Source: Candidatus Paceibacter sp.
Lineage (GTDB): Bacteria > Patescibacteriota > Patescibacteriia > SG8-24 > DYFX01
Assembly: GCA_020724945.1 (NCBI GenBank)
Contig: DYFX01000037.1
Location: forward strand, 1-12,588
Reading direction: 5' to 3'
DNA length: 12,588 nucleotides
Each line of letters begins with the position of its first letter. Position 1 is the stretch's first letter. This document shows positions 5,241 to 12,500 of this stretch, one piece after another. The notes beneath the pieces are model-generated. The model made no database searches and was not told where the DNA came from. It saw only the letters and a list, made by a program, of their open reading frames with translations. Both the position numbers and the translations under genes were made by a program.

Positions 5241-7916
5241 TCAGGAGACCGTCAACTCGGGCGAAACGACGGGCAATCCCAGCGTCTCCGCGCCGTCCCA
5301 GGGCGCGTGATAGCCGGACGGCGCGTCCGTCCAGAGGAAATCGGCGCCGCCCAAGAGGCGCGACTTCAGCGTCCAGGTACCGATCGTGAAGCTGTCGGTC
5401 TTGAGCGCGAGGACGAAGGTCGCGGTCTCGCCGGCGGCGATGAGATGTTCGGAACCCTCCGCGAATGCCATCTCGATCAGGCCTTGGTCGCCGTAGCGCG
5501 TGTCGACTCCTTGCGGCGTCATGTCGGCCGCGCCGTCGCGCACGATGCCGTAGCGGACGGACGCCTCGAGACCTTCGCCGATGACATCGTATCCCCCGTC
5601 GGCGCGCAGGCGGCGCAGTTCGAGGAGATCGTTGTCGTCGGCCGCGTCGCCGTTCACATCGGCCCAGCGCTCGAGGACATCGCTGTCGGCCCCGTCGCGG
5701 TTCACATCGCCCGGCTCGATGCGGAAGGCGAGCTTGCGGACGCGCGCCGCGCCTTCGGGGGCGGCCGTGAGCGTGAAGCGCAGGACCTCGACAGCCTGTC
5801 CGCGCGCGACCGTGCCGGACGGCGTGGAGGCGTGCCGCGCCGCGACGAGTTCCGTGAGGCGCATCGTGAGGTCGGAGGCCGCGCCGGTCGGCAGTCGGAG
5901 CGGTCCGGCGGCGGAGAGGTCGGCGTGCGTGAACGAGCGGCCTTCGGCTTCGGAGGCGAACGCCATGGCGCGGTCGGGCGCGACGATGACGCGCAGGCGC
6001 TCGCCGGAGAGCCGGTCCTGTCCGATGCCGCCGAGGCGCGCGTAGACGGGCACGCGGACGACGCCGTCTTTCGGCACGCGCAGGGCGAGCCCGGTGAAGG
6101 ACGCGTCGTTGCCGGCGAAGTCGGCGGCGGCGGAAGCGGCGGAGCCGTCCGGCGCCGTGTAGGCCAGCCGCAGGCCGAGGAGCGATTCGCGGCTTTGTCC
6201 GACGGAGGCGAAGGTGATGGTCGAGAACATGAAACTGTCGCGGAGCGCGGAGATCTCCAGCGTGCCGATCAGGGTCTCGCGTCCCGCCACGGCGGAGGCG
6301 ATGGCGCCCTGCCAAGCCATCGTGAGCGTGCCGTGCTTGCGGACCGCGACATATCCCACGGGGTTCGCGCCGCCGTTCGGCGCGAGGCCGGAGGAAGACA
6401 GGCGGGCGCCGGAGGCGTCATAGGCTTCGATGTCGCTCGCGGCGTCGACGACATCGAACGCGAGGAGGTCGTCATGCTCCTCGACAGGCGCGTCGGGCGA
6501 AAGATCGCCGCGGAGCCGGTAGGTGCGCACGGAACCGGCCGGGAGCGCGAGCGCCATCCCCGAGAAGACCGCGCGGCCGCCGAGCTCGACGGCGGCGGGC
6601 CCCGCCACGACGGTCCCCGCCTCGTCCGTCAGCCAGAGGGCGGAGAGATGATCACGCACGCGGGTCTCGGTGCCGTTGTCGGCGTCGGCGCCGGGCAGGA
6701 AGCCGCCGGCGCTTTCCTGCTCGTCGATGTAGCCCTGGAAGGCGATGGAGCGCACCGTCGCGGAGGTCGTGCCGGGCGCGCGGAAGGTGAAGGCGGCGAC
6801 ATCGACCCCGCGCGCGCCGCGCACATGGTCGCGCGGCGTCGGGATGGGCGCGACGGAGACGGCGAAGGCGTCGCCATGGACGGCGACATTCGGGCCGACG
6901 AGGTCGAAGGACGGCAGGAAGGGGCGCGCGTTCCCGGCGTCGTCGGCGAGCACGATGCGCGCGACGGGCACGGCGGCGCGGTACGCCTCGCCGGAGGGAA
7001 GCTCCTCGTCGAACGCCGCGACGAGGCGGATGCGGGCGTCGGTTCCCGCCGGCACGCGCCAGGCGCCGCCGAACTCGAGCGTCTGGCGCTGGTCGTCGGC
7101 GGTCGCGAGCGAGAGCGCGACCTCGCTGAAGACGAGGTTGCCGGACGCGTCGACCCAGCGGAGGGATTTCAGATTCGGACGCACGCCCGCGCCCCGCACG
7201 AGGCCGCCCAGGTCCGCGTCGACGACGCCGTCGACGGGGGCGCCGTAGAGCGCGTCGAGCTGGACAGGCAGGCGCGTGACGGTGAGGTCGAGCGGCGTGC
7301 GGAAGCGCAGTTCCATCAGCGTCCCCTCCCCGCCCGCGGACGGCGACGGCGCGCCGAGGACGACGCTCCAGGTCGGCACGGTCGGGAACGGATCGGCCGG
7401 CGGTCCTTCCAAGCCCTTGTCGACGCCGATGGTCGGCACGGCGAGGCGTTCGGCGCCGGGGTCGTAGGCGACGCAATGCGCGACCGGCTCGCCGATCTCG
7501 TAGTCGACGAAGAAGGCGTCGGGGATGTCGTCGATCTGCGCGTTCCAGTTGCCGCCGAAGAGACACTGCGCCACGGCTTCGGAACCGACATGCCGCAGGA
7601 CGCCGCCGCGGCCGACGGCGTAGACCTTCGGGTCGGTCTGGATCTTCACCATCCGCGTGCCGGGGCGATAGGTGACATTCCCGCCGATGGGCATGGCGGC
7701 GAGTTCGGCGTCGGAGACCGTCTTCACCGACGCGAAGTCGTCGTACCAGGAGAAGTACGAGGCGGAGTTCGGGAAGACATAGCGCTTGCCGTCGGCGCCG
7801 AAGTAATAGACGGCCGGGTGCGCGGCGGCCTTCACCAAATCCCCCGCCGAGGCCGCGAGAAGCGGCAGAGGCGCGCACAGGACGAGGAACGCGAGCACGG
7901 GCAGGAACCGTCGCAT
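5241..7916 (-). CDS. Exported modular surface protein with YVFP/GGNVTYRPG N-terminal domain and beta-sandwich modules
   Basis: An 891-residue protein with a signal peptide (about 1-24, ending LLAASA). Residues 23-169 form the domain also found at the C-terminus of the neighbouring S8 peptidase, with YVFPN, GGNVTYRPG, IQTDPKVYAV and VPTI conserved. The rest is acidic, cysteine-poor and rich in predicted beta strands, with at least four repeated modules marked by phrases such as FSGMALALPAGSVRTYRLRGDL and FTGLALRVPKDGVVRVPVYARL, which resemble motifs in the giant surface protein encoded further upstream. Around 735-762 two Asp/Asn-rich loops (DVNRDGADSD and DVNGDAADDND) look like calcium-binding loops. 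No lipobox, sortase motif or C-terminal anchor is seen. Most likely an S-layer-associated or other cell-surface structural protein. Function is inferred from architecture; no enzymatic motif was found. Confidence 0.85.
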   Translation of the reverse strand: MRRFLPVLAFLVLCAPLPLLAASAGDLVKAAAHPAVYYFGADGKRYVFPNSASYFSWYDDFASVKTVSDAELAAMPIGGNVTYRPGTRMVKIQTDPKVYAVGRGGVLRHVGSEAVAQCLFGGNWNAQIDDIPDAFFVDYEIGEPVAHCVAYDPGAERLAVPTIGVDKGLEGPPADPFPTVPTWSVVLGAPSPSAGGEGTLMELRFRTPLDLTVTRLPVQLDALYGAPVDGVVDADLGGLVRGAGVRPNLKSLRWVDASGNLVFSEVALSLATADDQRQTLEFGGAWRVPAGTDARIRLVAAFDEELPSGEAYRAAVPVARIVLADDAGNARPFLPSFDLVGPNVAVHGDAFAVSVAPIPTPRDHVRGARGVDVAAFTFRAPGTTSATVRSIAFQGYIDEQESAGGFLPGADADNGTETRVRDHLSALWLTDEAGTVVAGPAAVELGGRAVFSGMALALPAGSVRTYRLRGDLSPDAPVEEHDDLLAFDVVDAASDIEAYDASGARLSSSGLAPNGGANPVGYVAVRKHGTLTMAWQGAIASAVAGRETLIGTLEISALRDSFMFSTITFASVGQSRESLLGLRLAYTAPDGSAASAAADFAGNDASFTGLALRVPKDGVVRVPVYARLGGIGQDRLSGERLRVIVAPDRAMAFASEAEGRSFTHADLSAAGPLRLPTGAASDLTMRLTELVAARHASTPSGTVARGQAVEVLRFTLTAAPEGAARVRKLAFRIEPGDVNRDGADSDVLERWADVNGDAADDNDLLELRRLRADGGYDVIGEGLEASVRYGIVRDGAADMTPQGVDTRYGDQGLIEMAFAEGSEHLIAAGETATFVLALKTDSFTIGTWTLKSRLLGGADFLWTDAPSGYHAPWDGAETLGLPVVSPELTVS

Positions 7917-7924
7917 ATGAAGGA

Positions 7925-7933
7925 AGTATAGCA
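7925..7933 (-). promoter_or_regulatory. Extended -10 promoter giving a near-leaderless mRNA for the 891-residue protein
   Basis: Minus strand TGCTATACT (7933-7925) is an extended -10 element (TGn + TATACT, 5/6). No good -35 stands 17 bp upstream, as expected for an extended -10 promoter. Placing the start site 7 nt after the hexamer puts +1 two bases before the ATG at 7916, so the mRNA would be almost leaderless, in agreement with the absence of a Shine-Dalgarno site. Confidence 0.5.
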
Positions 7934-8020
7934 GACCGCGCTCGACGCGGCGGGGAACCGCCGGAACGAGACCGCAAGCGGCGCACGGCGGTGATGGGCA
8001 GAAATTGACATGGACGAAAA

Positions 8021-8036
8021 TGCGTCAGGTGACGCA
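8021..8036. repeat. Short perfect inverted repeat in the intergenic region
   Basis: TGCGTC and GACGCA surround AGGT (6-bp arms, 4-nt loop) in the otherwise featureless 150-bp interval between the 891-residue gene's promoter and the coiled-coil gene's terminator. On the minus strand it is followed by TTTTCG, so it could be a second weak terminator; it could also be an operator. The rest of 7934-8067 shows nothing I can name. Confidence 0.3.
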
Positions 8037-8067
8037 AAACGGTACAGGCGGGTTTTTCGCGGGGACG

Positions 8068-8093
8068 AAAAAAGCGCGGGGGGGGCCGCGCTT
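8068..8093 (-). terminator. Rho-independent terminator after the coiled-coil gene
   Basis: Minus strand AAGCGCGG (8093-8086), six-C loop, CCGCGCTT (8079-8072), continuing into a run of six T (8073-8068). The 8-bp GC-rich stem begins 7 bp after the stop codon at 8101-8103. It separates the coiled-coil gene from the 891-residue surface protein gene. Confidence 0.8.
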
Positions 8094-8100
8094 CGGGGGG

Positions 8101-8472
8101 TCAGGAAAGGACGGCGCGTTTGTCGGCGTCGGTGATGATGGTCTTTTGCAGGAGGACATTCGTCAATGCGTTGACCTTGCCATCGACGCGATCGAGACGA
8201 GTTTCGACGCGATCGAGACGAGTTTCGACGCGACCAAGACGATTCTCCACGCCATCGAGGCGGGTCTCCACGCCATCGAGGCGGGTCTCCATGCGGTCAA
8301 AACGGTCGTTCATCATGTCGAACTGCGGCAGGATATTCTGCTCCAGCATCTCGCCGACTTGCGCGACGATTTCCGGGACGATTTCGGCACGGATCTCGGC
8401 CTTAAGAACCTTGTTGTTTTCGGTCAACAAGCCGCCGATCTGCTTCAGGTCTTCTTGGGTGAGCATGCCCAT
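8101..8472 (-). CDS. Small coiled-coil protein with heptad repeats, function unknown
   Basis: A hydrophilic protein of about 123 residues beginning MGMLTQEDLKQIGGLLTEN, followed by an acidic/basic helix and then successive seven-residue units of the type VETRLDR (six at the DNA level), a textbook coiled coil. I recall 'MLTxxDLxxI...' coiled-coil proteins with a variable number of such units as frequent in CPR genomes; their role is unknown. The reading frame stays open upstream to 8790, but that extension translates REP DNA and overlaps the transposase gene, so I reject it. Starts at 8472 and 8466 are both possible: 8472 fits a leaderless promoter, 8466 fits the usual ML-T-x-x-DL start. Its own terminator follows. 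No signal peptide or membrane segment is seen. Confidence 0.7.
   Translation of the reverse strand: MGMLTQEDLKQIGGLLTENNKVLKAEIRAEIVPEIVAQVGEMLEQNILPQFDMMNDRFDRMETRLDGVETRLDGVENRLGRVETRLDRVETRLDRVDGKVNALTNVLLQKTIITDADKRAVLS
8188..8313. repeat. 21-bp in-frame tandem repeat encoding heptads
   Basis: Six consecutive 21-bp units start at 8188, 8209, 8230, 8251, 8272 and 8293. Units 1 and 2 are identical; 4 and 5 differ only in the last base; 3 looks like a hybrid, with its first half close to the unit 1 type and its second half close to the unit 4 type; 6 is diverged. Each unit encodes one coiled-coil heptad (ETRLDxV type). This is a slippage-prone array that can change coil length by whole heptads without a frameshift. 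Confidence 0.85.
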
Positions 8473-8480
8473 ATGGTTAG

Positions 8481-8489
8481 AGAGTAGCA
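8481..8489 (-). promoter_or_regulatory. Weak extended -10-like element before the coiled-coil gene
   Basis: Minus strand TGCTACTCT (8489-8481) has the TGn + hexamer layout of the 7925-7933 element. The next ATG (8472) stands at the same distance, so the mRNA would again carry a 2-nt leader (AT before ATG). The hexamer matches consensus at only 3/6. A perfect TTGACA (8526-8521) lies further upstream but at an unsuitable distance. Confidence 0.25.
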
Positions 8490-8560
8490 TATGGGGTCCT
8501 AGCACAGGCAATGGCGCGGGTGTCAATGTGGGTGGGTCGGGGCCGTCGGACAGGCGGGGT

Positions 8561-8643
8561 GTAGCTGCAAGGCTTGCCTTGCCGGTTCGGATTCGTGGTT
8601 GCCGGTTCGGATTTCGGACAGGCAGGGCAAGCCCTGCGGCTAC
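8561..8643. repeat. Left REP pair (plus subtype A/T, minus subtype G/C)
   Basis: The plus copy (8561-8582) reads GTAG, CT, then arms GCAAGGC and GCCTTGC around TT. The minus copy (8622-8643), read on its own strand, has GTAG, CC, then arms GCAGGGC and GCCCTGC around TT. The 67 bases from 8561 to 8627 recur at 9210-9276 with one difference (A/G), showing recent duplication of REP plus linker. The minus copy overlaps the end of the transposase gene. Confidence 0.85.
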
Positions 8644-9107
8644 GGGGTACGAGGTGCCGGTTCGGATTCGGGCGGGTCGATGATGTTCCAGTCGAGCCGT
8701 TCTTTCAAAGGGTTGTTGTCGATGTAGCGCCGGATGTTCGCCAAGGATTTTTCGGAGCGGATGATGTGTTCGTAATAATTCGGCTGCCAAAGGGATCCTG
8801 CGCGACCGAAGCGATTCTTGAACGCATATGCAGCCAAAGATTTGAAAGCCCGGACGACATCAGGCAAGGCGTGCGGGTTTATACGATGCGACACGACGAT
8901 GAAATGGACATGATCGGGCATGGCGACGAGCCAGTCAATCCCCCATCCCGGGTTTCGATGAGGTATCGAGCGGAGCAAATGTTCGATGATTTCTTTACCG
9001 GTGCCGATGAATGCTTTCTCGCGGGACCTGCTTACGATCGTCACGAAAAACCAGCCGGTGCGATACAGATCCGGGTGCAGGCGGAGATGTTTTCGAAAAT
9101 GTTTCAT
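8640..9107 (-). CDS. REP-associated tyrosine transposase (RAYT, Y1_Tnp/IS200-like)
   Basis: A 155-residue single-strand DNA transposase of the IS200/IS605 superfamily, REP-associated branch. These enzymes nick and rejoin REP hairpins next to their GTAG-type tetranucleotide using a covalent 5'-phosphotyrosine. Visible: MKHFRKHLRLHPDLY start, WFFVTIVSRSR first strand, the HUH metal motif in MPDHVHFIV (His66, His68), LWQPNYYEHIIR, and the probable nucleophile Tyr128 in RRYIDNNPLK. Length is normal. The ATG at 9107 is chosen because the longer reading upstream translates REP linker. The last residues (ESEPAPRTP) and the TAG stop come from linker and REP sequence, so the C-terminus has been shaped by the repeats. 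The gene appears intact. No clear promoter or ribosome-binding site is seen. Confidence 0.88.
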   Translation of the reverse strand: MKHFRKHLRLHPDLYRTGWFFVTIVSRSREKAFIGTGKEIIEHLLRSIPHRNPGWGIDWLVAMPDHVHFIVVSHRINPHALPDVVRAFKSLAAYAFKNRFGRAGSLWQPNYYEHIIRSEKSLANIRRYIDNNPLKERLDWNIIDPPESEPAPRTP

Positions 9108-9146
9108 ATGGCGACCATCGTTATCCGATTCGGAACGCACGGGCAG

Positions 9147-9403
9147 GCAGGGCAAGCCCTGCGGCTACGGGACTGGGGAGCGCCGGTTCGGATTTCGGAC
9201 AGGCAGGGTGTAGCTGCAAGGCTTGCCTTGCCGGTTCGGATTCGTGGTTGCCGGTTCGGATTTCGGGCAGGCAGGGTGTAGCTGCAAGGCTTGCCTTGCC
9301 GGTTCGGATTACGGACAGGCAGGGTGTAGCTGCAAGGCTTGCCTTGCCGGTTCGAATCGTGCCGGTTCGGATTTCGGGCAGGCAGGGCAAGCCCTGCGGC
9401 TAC
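9147..9403. repeat. Right REP cluster, five copies in - + + + - order
   Basis: Copies at 9147-9168 (minus), 9210-9231, 9278-9299, 9326-9347 (plus) and 9382-9403 (minus). All plus copies are identical to the 8561 copy, and all minus copies to the 8622 copy. Spacers are 41, 46, 26 and 34 bp and share CGGTTCGGATT and GGACAGGCAGGG-type blocks. The minus copies at 8622 and 9382 are both followed by GGGGTAC. An 8-nt remnant GCGGCTAC at 9414-9421 may be a decayed head of a further minus copy. Confidence 0.85.
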
Positions 9404-9440
9404 GGGGTACATAGCGGCTACATTCGATGTCAACAAACAC

Positions 9441-9466
9441 AAACCCCCTCCTTGCGGAGGGGGTTT
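9441..9466 (-). terminator. Strong hairpin terminator of the giant surface protein gene
   Basis: AAACCCCCTCC (9441-9451) and GGAGGGGGTTT (9456-9466) pair perfectly over 11 bp around TTGC. On the minus strand the stem ends in TTTGTGTTTGTTG, a T-rich tail, 79 bp after the stop at 9546. A plus-direction function is less likely because only three T follow. The rest of 9404-9545 holds no gene. Confidence 0.8.
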
Positions 9467-9545
9467 GCTCTTGCCGGGGCGCTTAGGCGAACCCTTGCGT
9501 ACCGGCTAGATCCAGGCCGAAGCCCGAGACGAGTTCCCTACCCTA

Positions 9546-12500
9546 TTACGGGAAGAGGACGGTCTGGGTGTCGGTCGGGAGGACCTTGACGTACAGGCCG
9601 TTCGTCCAGTCGTTCGACGCAGCCGCATCCTCGCCGTCATTGGCGCCAGAGACGTCATTGTGCGGGATGGCCGAGTTGTCGGACCAGATGAAGTTGTACG
9701 CGGCCGTAGCGGCCGGGGTTCCGTCGAGGTCATCGATCTGGTCGCCATCGGTGGCGCCAGCCTGATCGAGTTCGCCCGTGACGAGCGCCGAGTCGGACGA
9801 GATCGACGTGCCGAGCGTGTTGGTGGTGAGCGCACCAGCAACCGTGGCGACGAGCTCGTAGGTCTTCGACGTACCGGCGGCGATCACCTGTTCGGAGGTG
9901 AAGGTCGACGTCAGGACGCACGGGCCAGCGGCCGCGCCACAACCGGCGTTGCCGACGGCAGCACCAGTGATGGTCGAACCCTGACCGACTTCGCGGACGG
10001 CAGACTGCGTGCCAGCGATGGTGATGGCGTTGGCAGACTTGGAGATCGTCCAGACGATCGTCTTCAGCGACACCTGTTCAGCGGAGTCCGCCGTGATGGT
10101 GACGCGAGAGAGGACCATCGTGCCGTTCGAGAGCGTGGTCGTCGGGAGCGAGGCCAAGCTGACGGTCGGCTTGGTCTTGCGGAGGATCTTGTTGCGACCG
10201 TCGACGTCCGCGCCCGGCGTGTTGGTCGTGACGACCGTGCTGGACGAGGTGCCGCGGTACTCGAAGGTACCAGCAGCCGGGGTGTCGACATCGAAGCGAA
10301 CCTGGAGGTCAACGCCCGAGGTGGCGCCGCTCGAGATCGTGTTCAGGACGGCCTTGACCGTGAGGGTCTTGGAACCGTTCTTCGGAACCACGAAGTTGAA
10401 GCCCGAGAAGTCGGCGTTCTGACCCGTGAGCGGGACCGGACCGGCGACGAGCGTGGCCCCGTCGTAGAGGCTCATGCTGATGACGCTGGACTGGTTCGCA
10501 CCGACGAGCGAAACGCGCATCTTGGTCTGCTTCAGTTCCTCGTTCTGGGCCGTGAGGCGCAGTTTGCCGAGGACGACCGTGTTACCGGCGATGACGAGGC
10601 CGGCTTCGGACTCAGTGTCGTCCGGAGCGAGCGTGTAGGTCATCGTGCCGGCACCCGTGATCGTGATGGCCATCGTCGGCGTGCTGTTGACCGGAGTGCC
10701 GGAGGCCGTGATGGCCGAACCGTCCGGATCCTGAGCCGTGAGGCCCGTGACGCGCCAAGCGAAGGCTTCCGTACCAGGGGCGGAGTTCGAAAGGTCGCAG
10801 TTGACCTTCAGGCTCTTGGTCTGGCCGGCGGCGATCGTGAGGTTGAGGCCCGTGAAGTTCATCACGCCCGTCGCGACGGTCGGCGACTTGGCCGTGCCGA
10901 GCTGGGTCGTGCCGTCCATGAGGCGGCAGGAGGTGACGACGTCGGAGACGTTGAGAGAGTTCTCGACGCCCGCGGCGAAGGCGGCATCCTGACCTTCATC
11001 CATGTAACCGACGGTGTTGACCTCCGTGACTGTGATCGCCGTAGCGTCGCCCGCCTTGAGGTTGAGACCGAGGGTGTCGATGCCCATCGTGCCCTTGACG
11101 AAGGACTGCGAGGTCGGCGTCGAGCCGAGCGAAGCCGTGAGAGAGGCGGCCCTGATGGTGTGTCCGTTGCCGGTAAGGTTACCGGAAGGGACGACGTCGG
11201 CCGTCACCAGGAACGTGCTGTTGTCGAGGTTGCGGAGGTCGACGCCGCTGGTGAAGGCGGTCAACGTCGCAGTGACGACGTCATCAGCCATACCCGCGAC
11301 GTTCGCGATGTCGGACGTCACGGAGAACGTGTAGACCGTTCCGGCCATGAGCGTCTGGACGTCGTTGAAGACCAGGGCCTGGGTCGTGTCGTTGCCAGCG
11401 GCAGCCACGTCCTGCGGACCCCACCACACGGAACCGGAAGCGACGTTGGTCACCTTGATGTCCGTGTAGTTAGCCGACGCACCGCCGTTCGTGAGACCGT
11501 CGCCAGTGGCGTTCAGGCTCAGGCGGAGGTTGCGGACTTCGACGTTGGACTGCGCGACGATGGAGAACCGGAAGAGTTCCTTGTCCTTGCCATTGACCGC
11601 GAGTTCCGTCGAGGAAGGGCCGAGGAAGGTCAGGGTGACCTGGCCAGCTTCGACCGTGCTCCACGACGCGTCAGTGCCGTTGGCGGCGCTGTTGTCGTAG
11701 TCCGTGCGCGTCACCGTGACGCCATGGCCGAAGGTCTGGCCGACGCCACGGACGTCGGAGTTCTCCTCAGCGTAGATCCGGATGGTGTCGCTGGCGCGAG
11801 CGCTGCCACCGATGTCGCCGTAGACCTGGAAGGTGCGCGTCGCGCCCTTCTCGAGGAGCATGCCCGGAGCGGAGAGGACGAACGTCGCGCGGAGGTTGGC
11901 GTCGAAGCCAGTCGCCGTGGCGATCGTGAGACCCGCCTGCTTGAGCTTGAGGTTCGTGAGGTTGCCGCCGGAGAGGTTACCGCTCTGGAAGAGGGTAAGG
12001 CGCTCGAGGCGGACATCTTCGGAGGAACCGGCAGCGATCGTGAACTCAGCGATCTTCGCTTCCATCTCGCCCGCCTTCGGGTTGGTGATGGAGCCCGTCT
12101 TCGCGATGGTCAGCGAACCGACCGTCGTGCCGGCGAGCGTGAAGTTGGAGCCCGTGAACGGCGAGCCCGAGAGCATCGTCGTGCCGGACATCGCGGACAT
12201 CATCTCGAAGGCGTGGACGTTACCGGCGGCCGCGCCCGTCGCGATGTCGACGGCGACCCAGAGGGTGCGCGTCTGACCGGAAGCGAGGGAGAGGTTGAGG
12301 CCGGTGAAGGTCACCTCGTTCGTCGAGCTGTTGACGGAGCGGCCCGTGGTCAGACGGGTGTTGCCCTCATACAGGTAGACGGCGGAGATGTCCGATGTGG
12401 CGCCCGGACCGACGCGGCGGAGCGTGACGGAGTCGACCATCATCGCGGAGCCGTTGTTGGTCAGGTTGAACTTGAGGAAGTTCACGCCCATCGCGCCGAG

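Larger units (their letters stand above)
8561..9403. mobile_element. REP/RAYT unit: tyrosine transposase gene bracketed by GTAG-headed REP hairpins
   Basis: Seven exact copies of a 22-nt REP-like element flank a Y1 transposase gene: two on the left (8561-8582 plus, 8622-8643 minus) and five on the right (9147-9168 minus; 9210-9231, 9278-9299 and 9326-9347 plus; 9382-9403 minus). The copies are joined by variants of a linker containing CCGGTTCGGATT and CGGRCAGGCAGGG. This is the organisation of bacterial interspersed mosaic elements with their domesticated IS200/IS605-type transposase. No full IS ends or target duplication are visible, so the outer limits given are simply the outermost REP copies. 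No other gene is found in it. Confidence 0.8.

Noticed and set aside
4132..6315. 727-codon minus-strand frame spanning the peptidase and surface protein genes
   Set aside because: It crosses two genes, a terminator and two start regions in another frame, and is extremely Arg-rich; it is a shadow frame.
7872..7877. Cys14 in the signal peptide of the 891-residue protein as a lipoprotein attachment site
   Set aside because: It is preceded by Leu-Val-Leu rather than a small residue at -1, and a normal AxA-type cleavage site follows at about residue 24.
4704..7931. Very long plus-strand open frame (1075 codons) opposite the surface protein gene, and a 563-codon one opposite the peptidase gene
   Set aside because: They mirror well-supported minus-strand genes, are rich in Arg, Gly, Glu and Asp without any recognisable domain, and arise from the low stop frequency of GC-rich DNA read antisense.
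8473..8790. N-terminal extension of the coiled-coil gene up to an ATG at 8790
   Set aside because: The extension translates REP and linker DNA and overlaps the end of the transposase gene; its residues are Pro/Arg-rich and repeat the translated linker.
9108..9155. Longer start for the transposase at 9155
   Set aside because: The extra residues translate REP sequence (MPCLPVRSESD), and family members begin close to the MKHFRKHLRLHPDLY region.
8561..9403. Possible CRISPR array, because of short repeats at roughly regular spacing
   Set aside because: Copies occur in both orientations, spacers are 26-46 bp and share sequence with each other, the units are strong hairpins, and a RAYT gene sits inside with no cas genes.
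9428..9433. Perfect TTGACA on the minus strand upstream of the transposase (another at 8521-8526, and one on the plus strand at 8005-8010)
   Set aside because: None has a convincing -10 hexamer at 16-18 bp, so I do not call promoters from the -35 alone.
9546..12491. Treating the Met codon at 12491 as the true start of the giant surface protein
   Set aside because: The same frame continues without stop to the window edge and reads as another part of a repeat module (TASVSKASDSPAGATLPLG); no signal peptide or promoter is near 12491.
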